Made by a program: the position numbers and the translations under genes. 64,000 nucleotides of DNA from Rehmannia glutinosa (taxonomy: Eukaryota; Streptophyta; Magnoliopsida; Lamiales; Orobanchaceae): assembly GCA_016081115.2 (NCBI GenBank), contig CM071930.1, forward strand, positions 40,089,335 to 40,153,334, read 5' to 3'. Below the pieces are notes generated by a model. It had not been told where the DNA came from. It saw nothing but the letters and a program-made list of their open reading frames with translations, and did not search any database. Shown in pieces: positions 35,912 through 46,944 of this stretch; the stretch's first letter is position 1; each line of letters starts with the position of its first letter.

Positions 35912-37453
35912 TGTTAGGAATTTTATTGTTTAGATTTTGATGAATGCCATGTAAAACTTAGAATAGAAAGTTGGCTCCCCAATTCTTCAGTAAAATGTAT
36001 TGTAACAATTAGAGTGGCCAAGCCGAGTTAAGTCGCCTACGCCCTAACATGCAAGAAGGCAATTTGAAGAATGGAAGGAAGACCTTTGTGAAACATTTGA
36101 ATATGGCAAAGAGGAGTAGACGGGAACTCTGCGGAAGAAGCGGTGAGATGCATTTGAGTGGAGCATCAATCAAGTCAACTCAAAAAAGCCAAGTCTTAAG
36201 TTGAAGTGACGGAAGAGTCATCCAATGATTGGAAGTCGACTCTAAGTCATCCGGGGAAAGCAAGGAAATGTAGTCAAGTCGAGATAAGCGTAAAAGAACC
36301 GTTGTTGTACGTAAATCAAGAGATTTACTTAAACAAGTAATATCTCCATACCACCTTTCTTGGAGTGCTCGAGTCCCGAAGCGTGCAAAAGGAATGAACC
36401 AATGGGAAGCACTACACCGTGTCGAACTCAAAAGGTGAAAGAACAATTCATACGAGGAAATGGCAATTCCAAGAAGCGCAAGCCAACGATCGCAAAGTGA
36501 CTTTCAAAAAAGCCTATCTCTTCAACGGGCAAATTTTTGAAAGTTCACTATAAAAGGCCGAGGAGTTTGTTTGAAAAAACGAGGATGACACACACTTGAG
36601 ATATACAAGCTCATTAGAAAAACTGAAACATTCTCGAGTCCTCAAGCCTACATTTCAAGTACATCAATCCAACACTTACCCGTGAAGGAAAGAGAACTTC
36701 AATCGAGTTGAAGAGGAAAATACAAAAAACAAGGGGTCTACATTCCGGGAAGGATTGTAGAAAGGTTCAAAGGCTGAACCAAGTCTTAAGCTTTTGGAGG
36801 GCTTCGTGATCAAATCCAAAGAGCTTGAGCAAGTGAGTCAGTAGTAACAAAGGTACGCCCTGTGAAGAAGCCGAGTCGCACGAGAAGCCCGGTGAGTGAT
36901 CAAGGCGTCTCGGCATCGAGTCCCTAAGGATCAAAGTTTTGTTGTGATCAAGACTTGTATCGGGATTACCACTTTGTAAACCGATCATTACTTAGTGGAT
37001 TCCTCCGGGAGTTGGAGAAGAGAGGAGTAGAAGAATTACCCCATCTTCGAACCTCTATAAAAACTTTCTTTGTGTCATTTACATTTCAAACATTTAAATT
37101 CTCGCACTTTTAATCGCTTATATCTCACGATAAATTTGCTATCCATTTGATAATTTATAAGTACTAAATCAAGCTCTAAAATCTTGCTTAATCAAACATA
37201 AGGGTGTTAAGTCTTCCAATTGAAAATAAAACCACAAAGTTGAGTTAAATTATAGCCAATGGTGAGTTACTCCATCAATGAAAATTTGAGTCTGTTGAGA
37301 GATTAACTCTCTTGAGTGACTAATTCGATTGTCCATCAAGGACACGGTGTGTAGAATCAACTCGTAGATTTAAAAGGACTAAATCGAAAATTTGGTAAGG
37401 TTTATTCAACCCCCCCCTTCTAAACCTTACACTTACACCCCTTGGGACCTACA
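35912..37453 (+). repeat. Putative 3' LTR of the unclassified element
   Basis: Begins TGTTAGGAATTTTATTG after a polypurine stretch, contains TATAAAAACTTTC at about 37063, and has the C-run-plus-TTCTAAAC found near the end of many plant LTRs, ending GACCTACA. No second copy is in the window to confirm the boundaries. Confidence 0.5.
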
Positions 37454-38471
37454 CAGACTTCTCAATCATGCAATCTATTTGTGTCCAGTACTCAAGATCT
37501 AGTATTGAAACTCATCGGTTAGAATTATGAATCAATACATCAAACAAGTTTAGATCAAAGGCCTTTTGATAAAACAAGAATTAAAACAAAGTACTTGAAT
37601 AGAGAAAGAAAACATTAACTTCAATTATCCTTAATCATCACATAAAAGTGTTTATTAATCTACTCCCAAACCCGGGAATCACAAGTGTTTAGCCAGACAT
37701 TGAAGATAAACAATTCATAGACAAATTATTCATAATCAAAATCTAACTAATTGAAATAGCGATACGATGGAATGAGTGACTCGGGGATGATGACGATCTC
37801 TCGATCTATCTTCAATCCTCGAAGGTGTGGTTGCGGTCTTGATCGATCTTTCGAAGTTTCTAGTGGAAAACTGCTCTTTTCTCTGGTTTCTAGGGTAAAA
37901 ATCAGCGTCCCCTTGTTTGTGGCCGCCCCAGCTCTATTTGTACTCCGTTCGGGTCGAAACCTAGTTGAAATTGGATAAGCTCTGTTTTTTCCCGCAGCAC
38001 GGCACGGCCGTGCCCTTTTAGCACGCCCAGCCCGTGCTAGGTGCCGAACAATTTGTACCTTTCTTTAGAGGAGCACGGGCGTGCCCATATGGCACGGGAT
38101 GCCCGTGCCCTAGGCCGCACCTTGAGTCATCCTGTTTGGGTTGAGCACGGGCTGTGCTAGAGGAGCACGCCCTGCCCGTGCTCACCTGGAACAATATGCC
38201 CATAGACTATTTTCTTCCGTTTCTCGCCCGGTTCGTCCAACTTCTTCTCGACTCGACTCCAAACTTCGTCACTTGTGTCAAGTATTGGCGGTTGCAATGC
38301 CCAAATTGTTGCCACTATGCTACAAATATAGATAAATTCCTACAAAACGAGCAAAGCGTAATCCAATTCCACAAAACAAGAATACTACCCAATTTACTCA
38401 TATAACGCATGCATATCCACACATTCTAGCCAATATTAAGCCCAAAATATATGCAAAATACCAGTCAATCA
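37454..38471 (-). repeat. Truncated Athila-type LTR inserted in a chromovirus integrase
   Basis: Read on the minus strand it starts TGATTGACTGGTATTTTGC and follows the LTR at 49672-51091 for about 1 kb, then stops exactly where the other LTR (35912-37453) ends. It includes three GC-rich palindromic modules (38000-38190). Its start interrupts the integrase frame at 38472 after ...GMAPYEALY. Confidence 0.8.
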
Positions 38472-39250
38472 GTACAATGCTTCATACGGAGCCATCCCAA
38501 TTGTCGCTTGATAACTATTGTTATAAGTGAACTCCACTAAAGCAGTAAAGTCTCCCAGTTACTCCCCAAATCGAGCACACAAGCTCTTAACATATCCTCT
38601 AATATTTGTATCGTCCTTTCAGTCTGTCTATCTGTCTGTGGATGATAAGTTGTGCTGAATTTCAATCTTGTGCCCATTGCACTTTGCAAACTTTTCCAGA
38701 ATTTCGATGTAAATCTTGTATCTCTATCTGATACAATAGACACCGACACTCCATGTAATTTCACGATCTCCCTCATGTAGATTTGAGCATATTGTTCCAT
38801 ACTGTACGTCATTTTGACTGGTAGAAAGTGAGTCGACTTAGTCAATCGATCTACTATAACCCAAATAGCCTTATTTCCTTTAATTGATCTCGGAAATCCT
38901 ACCACACAATCCATTGTTATATGTTCCTATTTCCATTCTGGGATTTCAAGTGGTTTTAGTAAACCGGGCGGTCTTTGGTGCTCTGCCTTCTCTTGTTGAC
39001 AAGTCAAACATTTCTCTACAAAATTTCCAATATATCTCTTCATACTTCTCCACCAAAATATTCCCTTTAGATCTCGGTACCTCTTTATACCCCCAGGATG
39101 AGCCGTGTACGGCGTACAATGAGCTTCTTCAAGAATTTTCTTTCTAAGTTCCTCTTCTTTAGGAACATACAATCTTCCTTCATAAGTTAAAACACTTTCG
39201 TGTGTTAAAAGAAACCCCTTAACACTCCCTTTTTGGGCTCGTTCTTTCAT
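38472..39250 (-). pseudogene. Gypsy integrase: HHCC finger and catalytic core
   Basis: The zinc-binding part reads HCTPYTAHPGGIKRYRDLKG...CLTCQQEK (about 38980-39130). The catalytic core reads VDRLTKSTHFLPVK, IVSDRDTRFTSKFWKSLQ, TTYHPQTDRQTERTIQILEDMLRAC and ends ATIGMAPYEALY, where the Athila-type LTR is inserted. A one-residue change gives T-D-R-Q-T-E-R where T-D-G-Q-T-E-R is usual. One stop or frameshift lies between the two parts (about 38914-38927). Confidence 0.9.
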
Positions 39251-39334
39251 TTTGTTCAGAAATTTATCCCGAGGTTGAGCTTCCTTAATTCTCTCCTTTA
39301 AAGTAGGTTACACCGCTAAAGATATTAATATCGC

Positions 39335-39874
39335 TTAAGTACTCTTTGGTGGTACGACTACCTCAATCCTCATTTTGGCAAACTCCTTCACTATTTCGTC
39401 TTGTTCAGTTATTAAACTTGATATTTCTTCTTTGGTTTTACGACTTAGAGCATCAACAACTACATTAGCTTTCCCATGATGGTAGTTGATGGTCCAGCCG
39501 TAATCTTTAACCAATTCTAGCCACCTCCTCTGCCTCATGTTCAACTATTTCTGACTAAACAGATACTTTAAGTTTTTGTGGTCAGTGAAAATTTCACACC
39601 TTCCTCCATACAAATAATGCCTCCAAATCTTTAAGGCATGAACCACAGCAGCTGGACCATCACGTCCGTTGAATGTAGGTGGACGATGATGGCGAAACTG
39701 TTTCACAGTCCTCGTGTTGTTATTATTGTTATTGTTTTGCACTGCCCTAAGTAATTCGGCAAGTACATCGCCGACAGGAGCATTGGCTTGATTTCCAACA
39801 TTAGCTTGATTTTCATTGTTGGCTTGATTGTCATTCTCATTCGTACGGTTTCCTGTTCGGCTACAGGGAGCCAT
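39335..39874 (-). pseudogene. Gag N-terminus fused to gypsy RNase H
   Basis: The frame starts at the ATG at 39874 (MAPCSRTGNRTNEND), has asparagine-rich repeats and the gag-type RPPTFNGRDGPAA. It passes without a break into VVHALKIWRHYLYGGRCEIFTDHKNLKYLFSQ, which belongs to RNase H. After a stop at about 39545 it continues with RRWLELVKDYGWTINYHHGKANVVVDALSRK. Roughly 3 kb of a normal element must be missing at the junction near 39650. Confidence 0.85.
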
Positions 39875-40085
39875 AATCCTACAAGTATACATAATGTTTA
39901 ACTAACATAATAATTGAATATTGAGTTTTACTACAAACACAACATAAGAAAAATAATCATAGACAAATAATAGTAGACAGAATATTAGATTTTCATTCAT
40001 AATATTACTTCAACCCTTTAACAAGGATTTATTTGGATTAATAGAAAAATAAAGCAGATTTTTAATTAACAACTCAAAAGTTCTA

Positions 40086-40496
40086 GCCCTCTTCCTCATT
40101 TCCATCCTCATTCGGATCCTCCTCTTCATCTTCTTTCATGGCCACAGTTATACGGTCAATCTACTTTGCAAACAATCTAGAAGTGAATGCCCCATAGTCA
40201 ATCTTGAGTGTGTAGTCTTGTGCGTCATACTTCACCATCGTTCCACACAAATATTCAGCCTTAGCCTTCCATTTGGGTGGCAGCGAATCAACCACCCTGC
40301 GTGTAGCACCATACTGATCTGGAGCACCACTCAGAAAATGCACATCATACCATTTCTGATACATTTTTACCACGTAGGTTCCTATGTTATTTCCATCTTC
40401 GATTTTGTAATTAAGGTACTTAGTTAGCTCGTTCGAGATATTATTAATTCTCCAATCGCGCACCCTTTTTCTAGCAGTATGTGTTGGTGGCGACAT
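40086..40496 (-). pseudogene. Unknown frame in the chromovirus leader
   Basis: A 111-codon frame starts MSPPTHTARKRVRDWRINN and includes MYQKWYDVHF and a VVDSLPPKWKAKAEYLC segment. After one stop (40161-40163) the same frame continues with IDRITVAMKEDEEEDPNED and ends at about 40086, giving an acidic tail. The S-L-P-P-K-W segment loosely recalls copia gag proteins, but I cannot assign it. Its ATG is directly preceded by AG, so it may follow an intron. Confidence 0.35.
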
Positions 40497-40770
40497 CTAT
40501 ATTTGTAGTCATATCAATTAAACATCAATATATATATATATATATATATATAATTTTTTTATAAGGCATATAGATTATTATCTAGCGAATGGCATAAAAT
40601 TGTACGATTTACATATGGAAACATGTATTACAGCTGGCATATAAAAGAAATTAAATGGCATAATAAATTTGTCACATACCTTGAGGAATCCGGCTGAGAT
40701 ATGATGGTGATGGATGACTCTAAATTATTTTGTCTTAATTTTTTTACAAGTCTCTGAGAATCATAGAATC

Positions 40771-40782
40771 GCTCCGATACCA
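40771..40782 (-). promoter_or_regulatory. Primer binding site of the chromovirus
   Basis: GCTCCGATACCA is the complement of TGGTATCGGAGC, one base off the initiator-Met tRNA site, five bases inside the LTR end TGTAACGCC. Confidence 0.7.
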
Positions 40783-40787
40783 CCGTT

Positions 40788-42325
40788 TGTAACGCCTTGA
40801 TTTTACAAAATAAAAATATTCCGAATTTTATATAAGCGTTATTATAAAACACGATTTTTAACAAAATAATTTAATAAAATAAAATATTTAAATATAGATA
40901 AATACAAGTCACATTACTATTGAAATATTATCAAATTGTTCCATGACATAAAATAAAATTATTCAAATTCTAAAGTTAAATTTGGTCTTCATCCATCACT
41001 GACGTATCTTCAGCCCGACTCCATAATCTGAAAAATTATAAAATTGAAGGGGTGAACTTCCACTTGCTCAGTAGGGACCCAGTTTTGTCAATACATAATA
41101 AGTCATACAAGCATTTGATGTATAGTAAACACATGTAATTTCCTCTGTAATGTTTTCTCTGACTGGCCAGTTAATAAATTTTTAGCGCAGCGGGCTTAAC
41201 CCGAAGATCAACTTCGATCCCGGGCCTATTTAAGGTCCCTGGCTAATAATTTATAATTCATCTTGCATATCACATATAATTCAAAATACTCACATGAAAC
41301 ATTATATAAAGACAAGAATTAAAAATCCCACCTCAACTAAATTTTTTGCAATGTTTTTTTAATATATTCTTAGCCCAAGCATGATCGATTGACATATTGG
41401 TGTCTTCTTATTTTTCTCCATCCCTGAAATATGTGTTACCTCTCGACTAAGCTATAACATTAAGTTTTCCATTCACCACCCGTGCCTTTGATTTTTGTTA
41501 AGAGTAGTGAGCAAGTGAAATTTCTTTTCGTATGTTCTTATTTCAAAACACCTATTTTCAGGTTTGTACTATTCATAAAATCGAAAAATATTTTTGTTTC
41601 AAGTGTTTTTACTAAAATTAACTCATTTTAAATTAATTTTCAAAGCTACTTTTCTTACTTATTTCCCTACCTTCAAAATATTCTAAGAATTACAAATAAA
41701 TGAAATCATATAATAAGAGTTTGGAATACAAAGAGACGCTAAGTATATTATAAAAAAAAAAGCCAATGTAAAAAACTATTTAATTGCTCTTAAAAACTTT
41801 ACTATAAGGATATTGTTGGCAATTCAAACTTTTCAAGAAATCATCAAACTCATTCACACTTTTATAATAAGTATAGATATAGATATAGATTTAGATTAAT
41901 ATTTAATAATTTATCGATTATTTAACCCCACTCCTCCAACCACCCCTCCAACCACTAATTTATCGATTAATTAATATCTCGCCAAATTAATAGATTTCGA
42001 TAGTCCCAAACTTATTAATTTATAAAGATTTAATCGTACTTGACATCTCTTTGCCTCGAAATTACCGAAATACCCTTAGGATCTGTGTCTTTTTATATGG
42101 GCCCGACCAAAGATTCGGTTCGAGTCGCCCGCGAGCTCTCTCTCTGTAGATGAGGTGAGCTAATGCCCAAATCTTAGTTGCGGACATGCTAGTAAAAGAA
42201 CTCGTCCCTTAAAATGTTTCTCTCACTCGGACAGGAAAAATGTTTACCTATAACTATAATGTTTCATCTATTTGGTAAATACACAACATTTGCTCCATTG
42301 TGGCTAAGAGGTATAGAAGGATGCC
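40788..42325. other. Chromovirus LTR and flanking sequence, right limit undefined
   Basis: It begins with the LTR end TGTAACGCCTTG. A second LTR is not available for comparison, so the boundary with host sequence upstream of 42.3 kb is unknown. AT-rich. No gene was seen. Confidence 0.4.
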
Positions 42326-42329
42326 CAAA

Positions 42330-44750
42330 GAGATTCATATGCTTATATTAGAACATATATATTCATGTCGACTTCTAGATAACTAATTACATGGCGGGCT
42401 TGAGGAATCGCACGATTTATTTGTTTCTTCCTATTTCTCCATGCAATTTGAATTGTCTAGCGGCAAGTCCTCGCTTGATAGGGTGATTCATACCGCAACG
42501 AATATTATTGTTGAAAGTTTGAGTACTTAATAATTTTTGCCATCTTGCCAAGATGGGTGATTCATCTCCTCACGCATCCAGGATGATTTTATAAGGAGAG
42601 CTATACAGATGGAGTAAAGAAAACACAAGTTTCGAATAACAACTACCAAAAAATATGCATTGCTCCTCACATCCGTACGTGAATAGATTTATTTTAATAA
42701 GTTGGGAGTAGTGGTTGGAGATGAGGGGATAAATTTCAAATAAACTGAAAGATACAGGGTTCGAACCCTGGTCAACATCCTTACAAAGGTGAGCGATACC
42801 TCTTGAGCTACAAGCTCGTGGTCTGTTCGTGAATAGATTTGAGAAAAAGAAATATTACCGTATGGCTCCCTGAACACGCGGACTTGTCAAGAATCTTGAA
42901 AAAAGACTAGTCACTTCTTCAAGATCTGCAGCTCGCAGTACAAAGGCTTCAACGTTTTTTAGGCATCTTACCAGCCTGTTGCTCAACAATCTATGTCCTG
43001 GAATTCTGATTCTTCTTCCATCTGAAAATATAAGAGATAATGGTGCTTATTTTGAAATGAATAACAAACTGAGGGAAGCTGCACCAAAGATTGTCGACAA
43101 TAATAGGACGAATTACTTGGTCTCGACACCCTTTTAGTTAAAGAGTTAGAAGATCATTTAATTTATGGGTCAACCTGAAAATGAATAACCAAGCCTATTA
43201 CAGATAAAAAAACAAATGGTCAAGGTGAAACCTAGTCATGAGGACAAGGGCCTTTCTTTACCTGAATACATTGATGCTTGTCATATATAATTGGACAATT
43301 GAAAATGAAAATGAAATTTACATTTTCGGAGATCATAAGAAAGACAGAGGAGTGTTCAAGACACCAGGTAAGGAGTTCTTCTCCACAAACATCCCCTTCA
43401 GACAAGGGAACATCAATCAGATCTTCCCCAATGCTCAACATTTTTCCCCGAGTTATAAACACCATTTTATCAACAAGACCACCGTGAAATAAGATTTTAT
43501 TGCCTTTGATATATGTTTTGGTCCATAGCCTCTCACATATAGCAGGTTCATCCAAGAGTTGAAATATTCGGACCTGTAAATGTCAGACGAACAAAATTCA
43601 TTAGAGAGAATCTGAACTCTTTGGGTGATCTTAAAGATATGGTGCTCCGCATAAGGAAAAAAATTGATTTTATGGTAATTTTCTTAATAAAACTTGTTTT
43701 CTTGACGAATTTAAAAAGATGACGCCTCATATCTCTTTGAAGGTTTTCTGGTAAATTCTCCATTAGCATTTCTTCATTTACTCCCCTAGTGGTCGCCCAA
43801 CTATAACGTTCTGATTCTCGTACTTGCCTGCATGGAAGAGGCAACATTCACAGAAATTAGGTGCAACATTTTATTTCAAATATGGGTCCATCAACACTGG
43901 AAAAATCTAACGAAGATACTAAATTTGTTTCTTATCAGGAAGACTACTATTTAAGAAACAACTACAGCTCATTACCATGTACCTTAGAGATAACACAAAT
44001 CATTGACCACATGATATACAGAGAATGGTGTGGGAGCTCTTAGAATCATGGGTTAAGACAACACCCAAAGAGGTATGCATAGAAACAATTAATCTTTTAA
44101 TTTGAACATAAATATAAAAATGAAACAATGAAAATATTATCACTCAGCAAAATAAATATGGTACCTTTTAAGTTCTTTGGGCAGGCGACGATGGCTCATC
44201 CACTGCTCGACATCACGTCGTCTTAAAGACAATTCTAACCTCCTGAAGGAAAAACAATTTTAATTACACTAGTCAAAGCTAGAATTTCAATTGAGAAGAT
44301 AATAAATAAACAGTGCACATGGGGAAACTGGCCGATGGACTGATGGTGTGTTATGTGGGAGAAGTCAATAACTCTATCTAAAGCATAAACTATATAGACG
44401 AATGTAAAATCAAGAATAGTCACACGTACAGATTGAGACTAAAGTTGTACCTGTGTTCAAGAGGTTCGGGATTCTGCATATTTCCAATCAGCAGAGCAAA
44501 AAGAAGGAGGCCTACCATGGTGAAAATAACTTCCAACGGTAAATAGCTTGGAACTTGATTTCCAGCAACTGTACTAATTTGCTTAGTAAACAACCAGAAG
44601 ATGGATTTATGTCAATGAGAGTCAGTCTTCGGAGAAAAAAATAATAATTTTATAAAAATGTACAGCGTTTTTAATTTATCAAGTTAGAATGAACTGGACT
44701 ATAAAATTGTGCTCAAGGCAAATAAATAAAGGGAAATTAGGGAAACTACC
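42330..44750 (-). pseudogene. Decayed second copy of CNGC exons 7-12
   Basis: Homologous exons on the minus strand: 7 at 44581-44451, 8 at 44242-44165, 9 at 43827-43698, 10 at 43573-about 43344, 11 at 43021-42859, 12 near 42493-42375. Similarity extends through introns and 3' flank, so it is a segmental duplicate, not a retrocopy. Lesions: 12- and 3-base losses in exon 7 (in frame), exon 9 donor changed to AC, a 9-base loss in exon 10, loss of the end and donor of exon 10, exon 12 acceptor AG changed, and a frameshift in exon 12. Exons 8, 9 and 11 remain open. Exons 1-6 are not in the window; they may lie beyond the nested transposons to the right or be lost. Confidence 0.9.
42691..42827 (-). 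mobile_element. tRNA-derived SINE in the CNGC paralogue
   Basis: The minus strand has an RNA polymerase III A box TAGCTCAAGAGGT (42798-42810) and B box GGTTCGAACCC (42758-42768) with tRNA-like spacing. It is flanked by a 13-bp direct repeat CGTGAATAGATTT (42678-42690 and 42828-42840). The channel copy at 0.9-1.4 kb lacks it. Confidence 0.85.
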
Positions 44751-46654
44751 CCCCACCAAGGGGATATTAAAGAAAAATACCCCCACTTTATTAAATAAGG
44801 AAATATGCCCCTTTTCACCCCCTAAAAAGTCTAATTTGCCCTTGACTTAGAAAAAACCCAAAAAAAAAAAAAGTCGCAACAACCTTTTGGAAGAAGCGGG
44901 AGTTCGAACTGGGAGTTAATTTTCACCATTACAAACCCTAGTTTCACAAAGAATACAAGCTTTTGAGAAGGAGAAACAAGATTTATGAGTAATAGCAAGA
45001 TTTACAAGTTTATCTTCACAATTATAAACCCTAGTTTTGCCATTCGAATGAGAGACGAAATAATGAAGAAATAGAAGCATTTGTTGCGAGCTTGCTTGAA
45101 AAAGACTGGATTCGACAAAGTAAATCGCATTTATTACCCCAAAATATGGATAAAGGTTAGTTTTGATTGTTAGCAAAATGGTTCGATTGGCCAATTTTTC
45201 ATGATTTTGGAATTGGTATAATTTGAATATTTTCGATTTCTCGCAACTTGTATTTGGTGGGCAAAAATGTGGGCGAGAAGTAGGCACCTAAGTGGGCATG
45301 TGTATTAAGTGGCGCTTGCGTGGGCACTTGGGAGCGGGAACAAAACGCTTATACTCGATTAGTGGTTATTTGGGTGGGTTTTTGTGTGGGCAATTAGGTG
45401 GGCAAAAATGTGGGCGAACCGCACGCACCTAAGTGGGCATGTGTATTAAGTGGCGCTGCGCGTGGGCACTTGGGGCGGGAACAAAACGCTTATACTCTGA
45501 TTAGTGGTTATTTGGGTGGGTTTTTGTGTGGGCAATTAGGTGGGCAAAAATGTGGGCAGAACCGTAGGCACCTAAGTGGGCATGTGTATTAAGTGGCGCT
45601 TGCGTGGGCACTTGGGGCGGGAACAAAACGCTTATACTCTGATTAGTGGTTATTTGGGTGGGTTTTTGTGTGGGCAATTAGGTGGGCAAAAATGTGGGCA
45701 GAACCGTAGGCACCTAAGTGGGCATGTGTATTAAGTGGGCGTTTGCGTGGGCACTTCGGGAGGGAACATAACACTTATACCCCGATTAGTGGGCATTTAT
45801 TTACCCACACACTTGCCTACGCAATTGCCTACTACACTTGACCTTTGTCACCCATAATATTTAACATTTAACATAACTGCCCACACAAATACCCACCTAA
45901 GTGCCCACAACCGGTTTAGTTCCCTTGTCACCCATAATATTTGACATTTAACATAATTGCCCACCCAAGTGCCCACACAAACACCCACCCAAGTGCCCAC
46001 AACCAGAACACCAATCAAGGTATAAGAGGTCAATTCCCTTGTCACCTACTAATATTTGACATTTAACATAACTGCCCACCCAAATGTCCACACAAGTGCC
46101 CACTTAATATACCTGCCCACATTTGTGTCTACTCAAATGCCCACGTTTGTGCCCACCAATTACAAGTTGCGAGAAAAATCGATTACACCATTTTCAGAAA
46201 ATTTCAACAATAATTACGGAATGGGGATCATTCTATACACAATATCTAACTATTCAAATTATACCCAACCAAAAATCATGAAAAATTGGGTAATCGAACC
46301 ATTTGCGAAAATGAAAAATATTACAATTACATGAAAGAACAATCAAAACTAGGGTTTGTAATTGTAAAGATAAACTCGTAAATCTTGCTCTTGCTCATAA
46401 ATCTTGTTTCTCATTCTCAAAAGCTTGTCTTCTTTGTGAAAATAGGATTTGTTATGGTGAAAATGAACTCCGGTTTGAACTCACGTACTCTTCCAAAAGA
46501 TTATTTGGCGGCCTTTTCCTTTTTTCCGATTTTTCTAAGCCAAGGGTAAAATAGACTTTTTAGGGGGTGAAGAGGGGTATATTTCCTTATTTAATAAAGT
46601 GGGGGCATTTTTCTTTAATACCCCTTTGAAGGGGGGTATTTTCTCAAATTTCCC
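44731..46654. mobile_element. Non-autonomous Mutator-like element with long inverted repeats
   Basis: It begins GGGAAATTAGGGAAACTACC and ends with an imperfect inverted copy closing in AAATTTCCC. The 9-bp sequence ATAAATAAA flanks both ends (44722-44730 and 46655-46663), the duplication length of Mutator. Terminal inverted repeats extend about 530 bp (to about 45270 and from about 46130). The core consists of GTGGGCA-rich tandem repeats. No transposase. Confidence 0.85.
45252..45780. repeat. Tandem repeat of about 142 bp in the MULE core
   Basis: The block beginning AGTGGGCATGTGTATTAAG recurs at 45291, 45432, 45575 and 45717. Units share TTATTTGGGTGGGTTTTTGTG and many GTGGGCA heptamers. The right part (45790-46150) carries the complementary TGCCCAC motif in a more diverged form. 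Confidence 0.85.
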
Positions 46655-46752
46655 ATAAATAAATCTATTCATGGGAAAATGAAAAGCAGTGTTAAGCGTG
46701 TTCCACGTTCTATTTGTGATCCATCAGCAGGGGACTCAAGTCTAAAGAGAGG

Positions 46753-46938
46753 TGTACAAAAAGTTCATGTATTTCATATTTCATTGAGGAATACAACTCC
46801 CGTATATATAGTGGGAGAAAAAAATCAAGACAACAATATATACTAAAAATACAATGATCTACCTACCATACATATAAGATATCAAATCAACCTATATAGA
46901 GAAAATATACAGTAGAATAATATCAAATATTCTAATAC
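46753..46938 (-). repeat. 3' LTR of the minus-strand copia
   Basis: The minus strand runs from TATTAGAATATTTG (first base pair mutated from TG) to CTTTTTGTACA. It contains CTATATATACGGG as a TATA-like box. Confidence 0.65.
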
Positions 46939-46944
46939 TCCTCC

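Larger units (their letters stand above)
31366..37453 (+). mobile_element. Unclassified degenerate LTR element, 5'-truncated
   Basis: A purine-rich AAAAAGGGAAAT precedes TGTTAGGAATTTT at 35912, which I take as the start of a 3' LTR ending near GGGACCTACA at 37453. To its left, 31.4-35.9 kb is GC-richer, GA-rich sequence with short lysine/glutamate-rich frames on the plus strand. I saw no reverse transcriptase or integrase. A matching 5' LTR is not in the window. The left edge abuts the inverted repeat at 31352-31364. Confidence 0.5.
38472..40787 (-). mobile_element. Ty3/gypsy chromovirus-like element with internal deletion
   Basis: On the minus strand, from right to left: an LTR end (TGTAACGCC on the plus strand at 40788), primer site complement GCTCCGATACCA (40771-40782), leader with an unknown frame, gag N-terminus (from 39874), RNase H, HHCC zinc finger and integrase core. 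Most of gag, protease and reverse transcriptase are absent. It is cut at 38471 by an Athila-type LTR. The outer limit of its own LTR to the right of 40788 was not determined. Confidence 0.8.

Noticed and set aside
41183..41221. tRNA-like A and B boxes (TAGCGCAGCGG and ACTTCGATCCC)
   Set aside because: Only 17 bases separate them, too short for a tRNA or an intact SINE promoter; no target duplication seen.
45252..45780. Regular repeats resembling a CRISPR array
   Set aside because: Units are 142 bp head-to-tail without unique spacers, inside a plant transposon.
44916..46334. Frames of 123 and 92 codons at the two ends of the MULE
   Set aside because: They lie in the inverted repeats, mirror each other and have no protein-family pattern; likely chance.
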